Below the pieces are notes generated by a model. That model made no database searches, was not told the origin of the DNA, and saw nothing but the letters and a program-made list of their open reading frames with translations. The position numbers and the translations under genes were made by a program. From Chrysochromulina parva (lineage: Eukaryota; Haptophyta; Prymnesiales; Chrysochromulinaceae), in assembly GCA_002887195.1 (NCBI GenBank), contig PJAB01001109.1:1-17211 (forward strand): 17,211 bases of DNA, in the 5' to 3' direction. Positions within the stretch are counted from its first letter, which is position 1. Each line of letters starts with the position of its first letter. Shown piece after piece: positions 12,322 through 17,211 of this stretch.

Positions 12322-12939
12322 ATGCTGCTGCGCGTCGCTCCTACGATGCCGATGACGACTCCGCTCGTGCACCGAGTGAGCCTCACAATGAAAGCACTTT
12401 CGGCGAAGGACCTTCCTGGTGTCACTGCACCGCTCAACTACTTTGATCCTCTGGGATTCTGCAACGGCGTCGATGAAGGCCGCATCCGGTTCTATCGCGA
12501 AGTCGAACTGAAGCACGGTCGAGTGGCCATGCTGGCCGCGCTTGGGTTCGTCGCAGGCGAGAACTTTCACCCGCTGTTTGGAGGGAACATCGATGTGCCA
12601 AGTTATATTGCGTTCCAACAAACGCCTCTGCAAGAGTTCTGGCGGTACGTGATGTTTGCGATCGGCCTTCTTGAGCTCGTGTCAGTGTCTTCGTTTGAGT
12701 TTCCCGTTGCGATCGAGTGGTCTGACGGCCAGAGGCGAGTGTTTCCGCGGCTCTGGCAAGTCCGAGCGTCGCACAATCTCGGCGATTTCGGATTCGATCC
12801 GATGGGCTTGAAGCCGAGCACGGAGGCGGAGCTCAAGGCCATGCAGAGCAAGGAGCTGAACAACGGCCGCGCCGCGATGATTGGCATCGCCGGGATGGTC
12901 GCCCAAGAGCTCGCGTCGGGCGCCAAGCTCCTGGGTTGA
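12322..12939 (+). CDS. Fucoxanthin-chlorophyll a/c-type light-harvesting protein
   Basis: A 205-residue ORF from ATG 12322 to TGA. The mature part starts near LPGVTAPLNYFDPLGF. Helix 1 carries the chlorophyll-binding block EVELKHGRVAMLAALGF, helix 2 is FWRYVMFAIGLLELVSV, and helix 3 carries ELNNGRAAMIGIAGMVAQEL. GDFGFDPMGL precedes helix 3. This is the three-helix LHC fold of thylakoid antenna proteins of chlorophyll-c algae (Lhcf/Lhcr group). The first 29 residues are rich in Met, Thr and Val, lack a clear hydrophobic signal-peptide core, and so do not look like the bipartite presequence expected for a complex plastid. The frame stays open upstream to a GTG at 12133 without another ATG, so an upstream exon is possible. 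Only 201 bases separate it from RRP42. Confidence 0.9.
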   Translation: MLLRVAPTMPMTTPLVHRVSLTMKALSAKDLPGVTAPLNYFDPLGFCNGVDEGRIRFYREVELKHGRVAMLAALGFVAGENFHPLFGGNIDVPSYIAFQQTPLQEFWRYVMFAIGLLELVSVSSFEFPVAIEWSDGQRRVFPRLWQVRASHNLGDFGFDPMGLKPSTEAELKAMQSKELNNGRAAMIGIAGMVAQELASGAKLLG

Positions 12940-13321
12940 AACCGAACCCAAGCAAGCCTGTGGATTTCGGGCGAGCGAGCTTATGCTCAGCTGATGGAAT
13001 ATGTACGCGGCTGGGGCCCGCGATGGCGATGGCGATGTCGTTCGGCGATTCGCGTATCGAGGGCGGGGGCGACAGTATGCTGGGCCTTCGAGCTTCGTGT
13101 GCGCGGTGTGGTGCACACGCGTGTGGGGGACACAGGGGATGTAGCGCTTAGGACGTAACGCTGTGCCGCCACGTCTCGCCACTATAGGTACACAGCCAAA
13201 AGTATTGCCAAACTTTTTGTCAAGTTACACCGAAGAGGTCAAACACACGGTGGCGATCCTCTGGTCGCCATACACTTCGTGACTTACCTCTCATACACAT
13301 CACATACACTGCCGCACACTG
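12940..13321. other. Intergenic flank downstream of the light-harvesting gene
   Basis: Expected to hold the LHC 3' UTR. Composition changes from GC-rich to more AT-rich around 13190-13310. A CACTA pentamer occurs at 13179 but no terminal inverted repeat could be paired with it. No gene is supported. Confidence 0.45.
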
Positions 13322-13812
13322 CGGGGCCAAACAGACCGCTCGCCCTCGCGGCAAACTGTCTGCATGTCTAAGGTAGTGTCTTCACACCTCAAACGGCTTG
13401 GCGAACCGCCCTCCTAACTGCTTGCCCAACTGTCCGCCCTCGCGCATACTGACTGCATGCCAAAGTGTCTGCTCGCACCCCAAACGGCTTGGCGAACCGC
13501 CCTCCTAACTGCTTGCCCAACTGTCCGCCCTCGCGCAAACTGTCTGCATGCCAAAGTGTCTGCTCGCACCCCAAACGGCTTGGCGAACCGCCCTCCTAAC
13601 TGCTTGCCCAACTGTCCGCCTTCGCGGCAAACTGTCCAGTCTGCATGCCAAAGTGTCTGCTCACACCCCAAACGGCTTGGCGAACCGCCCTCCTAACTGC
13701 CTGCCCAACTGTCCGCCTTTGCGGCAAACTCCGTCTGCATGCCAAAGTGTCTGCTCGCACCCCAAACGGCTTGGCAACTCCCAGCCCAACTGCTTGCACG
13801 CGGCCAAACTGT
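13322..13812. repeat. Minisatellite, about five copies of a 91-97-base unit
   Basis: The landmark atgccaaagtgtctgctc recurs at 13457, 13548, 13645 and 13739, giving periods of 91, 97 and 94. An earlier diverged copy begins near 13363 (atgtctaaggtagtgtct), with a partial unit before it from about 13322. Each unit contains aaacggcttggcgaaccgcc and aactgcttgcccaactgtcc. The length differences come from small inserts after the gcaaact block. The last unit loses its middle and grades into unique sequence by about 13812. Open frames in it are products of the repeat. Confidence 0.92.
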
Positions 13813-13975
13813 TTGTGGCAACTGCAAAGAGAAAGAAGCACTCAGAGAGGCGATTAAAGACGAAATCTGTGGGAGGCAATCAGAGACAATCAGGGAGGAA
13901 CTCAGCCTTGCAATCGGCCCAAGGCAATCGAGGTGATCAATGAGGGGATACAGAGATGGAAGTTGTCGAGGAGGT

Positions 13976-14562
13976 CGAGGTCACAAGGAGATTGAGGTGA
14001 TCAAGGAGGTTGAGGTGATAAGGAGGTGGAGGAGGTGAGGGCGGTTGTGAGGGCGTAGTGGTGAGGGGAGTGGGGGCAAGGGTGGAGGCTGGGCGGAGGT
14101 GAGGGTGGCGGGGTGGCAACAGAGGGGCAGTCGGAGCGGCAGTTGGAGGGGTATTCGGAGGGGTATTCGGAGGGGCAGTCGGAGGGGTAGTCAGAGGGGC
14201 AATCAGAGGGGACAGGGGTACTCGAAGGGCAGATGGAGCTCGAGGTCACAAGGAGATTGAGGTGATCAAGGAGGTTGAGGTGATAAGGAGGTGGAAGAGG
14301 TGAGGGCGGTTGTGAGGGCGTAGTGGTGAGGGGGGTGGGGGAGAGGGTGGAGGCTGGGCGGAGGTGAGGGTGGCGGGGTGGCAACAGAGGGGCAGTCGGA
14401 GCGGCAGTTGGAGGGGTATTCGGAGGTGGGAGGAGTATTCGGAGGGGCAGTCGGAGGGGTAGTCAGAGGGGCAATCAGAGGGGTACTCGAAGGGCAGATG
14501 GAGCTCGAGGTCACAAGGAGATTGAGGTGATCAAGGAGGTTGAGGTGATAAGGAGGTGGAGG
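13976..14562. repeat. G-rich tandem duplication, units of 265 and 274 bases plus a partial third
   Basis: Unit starts (cgaggtcacaaggagattga) are at 13976, 14241 and 14515. The third copy diverges after about 14562. The plus strand is dominated by G and A with few C. Inside each unit is a 12-base sub-repeat, ggaggggtattc and variants (cagtc, tagtc, caatc endings), at about 14140-14210 and 14405-14485. Copies differ by small indels in this sub-repeat block. Several G-runs of three to five occur close together (about 14064-14115 and 14327-14380). Confidence 0.92.
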
Positions 14563-15156
14563 TGGAGGTGATTAAGGAGGCTGAGGAGTTGAGGGTGGAT
14601 GTGAGGCGGGGCATTCAGGGGGCGAACGGAGGCGCATTCGAAAAGGGGCATTCCGAAGGATATTCGAGAGGAGATGTAGATGGGGGGGTGATGGCCGAAG
14701 CGTGCGAAGCAGGGCGTGAGCCTAAGATTAGAGCCGACAAAGTCGCAGCACACGAGAGGAGGTACGTAAGGTGGAGCCCACGGAGACTAGCGGCGTCCGG
14801 ACCGACGAGCGCCCCGCCCCCAGGCCCATTATTCGCCACAGGACACCGACGGATCGGTGCTGGCAGAAGGCGAGGGGCGGTTGGAAGCGCCCGCCGGGGC
14901 CGGACGAGACGCGCTACCTCATGGTCGCCCGACCTGAGGCAATCATGAGAATGGGGGCAAGCGAGTGAGATGATGAGGGCAACGAGGGCGCTGCGCACCC
15001 AGCTGCGAATCGCACACGTTCGAGATCAATCTCCGTGGCCTGCATCCCACACCCAAGGTGCCGAAGTCGAGGGTGGAAGCAACGCCGAGGCGGTGGAAGC
15101 AACAGCGGGGGCGAAAGCGGAAGGGGGAGGGGTTACGGCGGCGATGGTGGCGAGCC
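14563..15156. other. Non-repeat stretch between the G-rich repeats and the transposase-like ORF
   Basis: No convincing gene was seen. A plus-strand frame is open at 14556-14948, but it begins with GTG in the repeat and shows no domain. The stretch may be 3' flank of the transposase-like gene or internal transposon DNA. Confidence 0.4.
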
Positions 15157-16380
15157 TCAGCGCTCGAGAAGAAACCTTGTGAATTGTCCTTCTGCAGCCA
15201 AGATCTGACGTTGATGAAGTTTTGTTAAGCGGACCTCATGAGCGGGTAGGACCATTCGGACAAAAGCCGACGACGTTGACGAATGCAATTGGCTTGAAAG
15301 TATGCTGACGATACCGGGGTAACCCACAGCCGAGTTCAGGTGTACCTTGAGAATCTGTAAATTGATAAACGTTGTGTCGTTGAGCATGAAAATGTGTTGG
15401 ACTTGAGCCACACAATTGCGCCATGGAGAGGGTTTGCTGGAGCCTGCGGGTACACGAAGCAGGACCCAGGACATCGTCATAATTCTGAATGGGTGCGCAT
15501 AGTGCGACTTCAACCACGTTATTGTGGTGGCTGAGGCTCTCGCAGCCGGTTCCAGACGAGCCCGTGCAGAATCCACAAATGGGTACACGCCTTGGCATAA
15601 AGGTTCCACAGAAGATACGCATAGTTTTGTCCTCTCGCATAAGTAGACAAGGCCGTTGTAAAGCTCATGCGAACGGCGGAGATCGACTCTAGTTGCCATG
15701 CTGTGCATGACATTTACAAAGTTGCTCAGTTCGCCTGCATGAACATAGACACCATTTTCAGTCTCCATCATCAAGCACCACCAGTTGGTTGGTGGTCCAA
15801 ATCTGAGGATGTCGAGGGGGATGTGTTGAACGAAGTGGAACTTTGGAATCCATAGGTCGTAATAGTCTGGAATGCTCAAGAATAGCGTATGGTGACGATA
15901 AATGTATATGTCCAGACGTCTGACGTCATCCAAACTGAACTCCTTTGACAGAGCCAACAGAAACCATGTGACGTGGAGCGTCCACGATGTCCAGATGTCA
16001 CATTCCAGCTCCTCTCGAGGAACAAAGTCACCCAATATAGAAATGGAATGGATCACGAAGACCAGGAGCTGATGAGCCGTCATGTCGAGATTGGCATCAG
16101 GAGTCGGCAACCCAGAATCGTTTCCACGGAGAGATTTTTCTCCTATAAGAGGCATATGTACGCCTTCGGGCCATGAATAGGTAAGAATCACCTCGTTTAG
16201 GAGATTGCAAGTCAGCCATCCATATGCATTCATGCGGTTTAGTAAACCGCATAACTCCACCTCCAGAGTACCATGGCATAGTGTGTCGTGCATAAGGTCG
16301 CGAGGGCTGAAGGAGTCACACCAAAAGGGTACCAAAAAGCAAGAATCAAAGTGATTGTATCCTTTCACCTGCATGAACAT
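15157..16380 (-). CDS. Transposase-like protein (Tnp2/DUF4218 or Plavaka type), 5' end incomplete
   Basis: From the first in-frame ATG at 16380 to a TGA, 407 residues; the frame remains open to 16587 without another ATG. Two features point to a DNA-transposon protein: SPRDLMHDTLCHGTLEVEL near residues 27-45, recalling the D-x-M-H-x-x-x-x-G block, and PKFHFVQHIPLDILRFGPP followed by NWW at bases 15846-15775. The second matches the K-[FL]-H-[FL]-x-x-H-[LIV]-P-x-x-I-x-R-F-G-P signature of CACTA Tnp2-associated DUF4218 and of Plavaka/KDZ transposases. The N-terminal catalytic half is absent, so this is either a truncated copy or the last exon of a spliced gene. The frame has no internal stop, which argues against long decay. 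Its base composition is clearly less GC-rich than the housekeeping genes. Confidence 0.6.
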   Translation of the reverse strand: MFMQVKGYNHFDSCFLVPFWCDSFSPRDLMHDTLCHGTLEVELCGLLNRMNAYGWLTCNLLNEVILTYSWPEGVHMPLIGEKSLRGNDSGLPTPDANLDMTAHQLLVFVIHSISILGDFVPREELECDIWTSWTLHVTWFLLALSKEFSLDDVRRLDIYIYRHHTLFLSIPDYYDLWIPKFHFVQHIPLDILRFGPPTNWWCLMMETENGVYVHAGELSNFVNVMHSMATRVDLRRSHELYNGLVYLCERTKLCVSSVEPLCQGVYPFVDSARARLEPAARASATTITWLKSHYAHPFRIMTMSWVLLRVPAGSSKPSPWRNCVAQVQHIFMLNDTTFINLQILKVHLNSAVGYPGIVSILSSQLHSSTSSAFVRMVLPAHEVRLTKLHQRQILAAEGQFTRFLLER

Positions 16381-16583
16381 TTTTTGTGCCTCAAAGGACT
16401 CGAGCTGATCGCATTGCTGCCGATGATGGTCGCGTAAAGCACCTAGCAATAGGGAAACGAGTCGGTCAGAGCTGTGCAGGCTGTTGGCGTGTGCGGGCAG
16501 GTGGCAAGCGCATGCGGGAGGCTGATTGTGCGGGCGGCGCGAGAGGCAAGCGTGTAAGGATGTGCAGGTCAGGTGAAGAGCAG

Positions 16584-17211
16584 TCAACGTGTGAGGGTCG
16601 GTGATGATTGATCATGGTGAAGAAGGAGGCGTAGGGATGGGATGCTTTTACTCGTGCGCAACTCCCAGACCTGAAGGTACCCCATTCGGCTCAGGTCAAG
16701 GCCTGTCGTCATATCGTAGTCTGAGCACCTTCCATCGCTCCTCCAGGGGAGATATGAATTCGGCCGGCGCATCGGCTCATGCTCCGGGTCCTCGATGGCT
16801 CGCTGCGAGTGCAAAGTGTGCGAAGCGAAGCGTGAGCGAGCGGAGCGTGCGGATGGTGCGGATGGTGAGGGTGATGGGTGGTGAGGGTGATGAGCGGCGC
16901 AGAGCTTGTATACGGGCGCAGAGCTGGTATGGTACGGGCGGGCGTAGAGCGTGTGCGGGCATGAGGATAAGAGGTAGGCCTCGCCGGTACCTGTGTAGGG
17001 AGGAGAGGGCGCTGTGGTGAGCACTTGCATGCTGCCGCCAAGAGGTAGGGATGAGGGAGGCGGCGGCGTTGGTGGTGGCGACGGCGGCGGGGGTGAAGGG
17101 GGCGGCGAGGGCGGTGGTGGTGAGGGCGGTGGGCTCGGAGGTGGAGGCAAAGGTGGCGGGCTCGGAGGCGGCGGCGATGGCGGCGGCGAGGGTGGAGGTG
17201 GCGAGGGCGGC
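16584..17211 (-). CDS. Ser-Pro-Pro-Pro repeat ORF, open to the right edge (partial, uncertain)
   Basis: A minus-strand frame runs in from base 17210 to a TGA at 16584. Bases about 17045-17211 encode a run of SPPP/SPPPP units. Such repeats form the hydroxyproline-rich rods of algal wall or extracellular proteins (pherophorin type) and linkers in secreted proteins. After LGGSMQVLTTAPSPPYTGTG the sequence turns into low-complexity Ser/His/Arg with no domain. A CAG|GTACCG at about 16989-16997 could be a splice donor ending the real exon. The coding status of the part left of about 16990 is doubtful. Confidence 0.35.
   Translation of the reverse strand, partial: PPSPPPPSPPPSPPPPSPPPLPPPPSPPPSPPPPSPPPSPPPPSPPPTPPPPSSLPLGGSMQVLTTAPSPPYTGTGEAYLLSSCPHTLYARPYHTSSAPVYKLCAAHHPHHPSPSPSAPSARSARSRFASHTLHSQRAIEDPEHEPMRRPNSYLPWRSDGRCSDYDMTTGLDLSRMGYLQVWELRTSKSIPSLRLLLHHDQSSPTLTR

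Noticed and set aside
13530..13600. tRNA B-box-like sequence (minus ggttcgccaagcc) in the minisatellite unit
   Set aside because: Only a partial match to the B box, with no A box or cloverleaf at the right distance.
13322..13812. CRISPR array
   Set aside because: The whole 91-97-base unit repeats with no unique spacers, and the surrounding genes are eukaryotic.
13389..13943. Repeat-encoded ORFs on both strands (plus MPKCLLAPQTAW, minus MGCEQTLWHAD)
   Set aside because: Units of 91, 97 and 94 bases are not multiples of three, so the frame shifts between copies. They are repeat artefacts.
14001..14514. Minus-strand Pro/Ser-rich ORFs in the G-rich duplication
   Set aside because: Low complexity, explained by the G-rich repeat; no domain or flanking coding evidence.
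14556..14948. 130-residue plus-strand ORF after the G-rich repeats
   Set aside because: It starts with GTG within the repeat, is Arg/Gly-rich and matches nothing recognised.

Overview
The window looks like nuclear DNA from a compact, GC-rich eukaryotic microalga with secondary plastids and flagella, most likely a haptophyte or another chlorophyll-c alga. Three observations support this: a three-helix light-harvesting protein of the fucoxanthin-chlorophyll a/c type (12322-12939), eukaryote-only housekeeping genes (exosome subunit RRP42, ISD11/LYRM4), and a phase-0 GT-AG intron inside a RhoGAP domain. The species cannot be fixed from sequence alone.

Left part (1-9615). The largest gene runs on the minus strand from 3999 off the left edge. 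It encodes an LRR-RhoGAP protein with one 219-base intron, then a Gly/Pro-rich linker, a long coiled coil and a poly-Gln tract of at least 40 CAG codons that reaches the first base of the window. Upstream of it lie a small minus-strand gene resembling CFAP96/C4orf47, a divergent plus-strand gene fusing a DPY-30/RIIa docking motif to an EcKL/aminoglycoside-phosphotransferase-like kinase, the mitochondrial Fe-S factor ISD11 (minus) and a divergent ankyrin-repeat protein (plus). After a very GC-rich convergent spacer comes a TLC-domain membrane protein (minus).

Middle (9616-12939). A SET-domain methyltransferase (divergent from the TLC gene), RRP42 and the light-harvesting gene follow on the plus strand. 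Three gene pairs share short divergent spacers of about 100-220 bases, so genes are tightly packed and only one intron is clearly visible.

Right part (12940-17211). This is repeat-rich and looks like accessory or transposon-derived DNA. It holds a 91-97-base minisatellite, a G-rich 265/274-base tandem duplication with 12-base sub-repeats, a transposase-like ORF with a DUF4218/Tnp2-type or Plavaka-type motif (minus), and a Ser-Pro-Pro-Pro repeat ORF open to the right edge. Both window edges lie in low-complexity coding-type repeats.

The genes do not form one pathway. The most coherent functional hint is the divergent pair at 4522-6447, a candidate axonemal protein and a DPY-30-tagged kinase. 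The most unusual protein architectures are that kinase and the LRR-RhoGAP-polyQ protein. No CRISPR, rRNA or tRNA gene was recognised.
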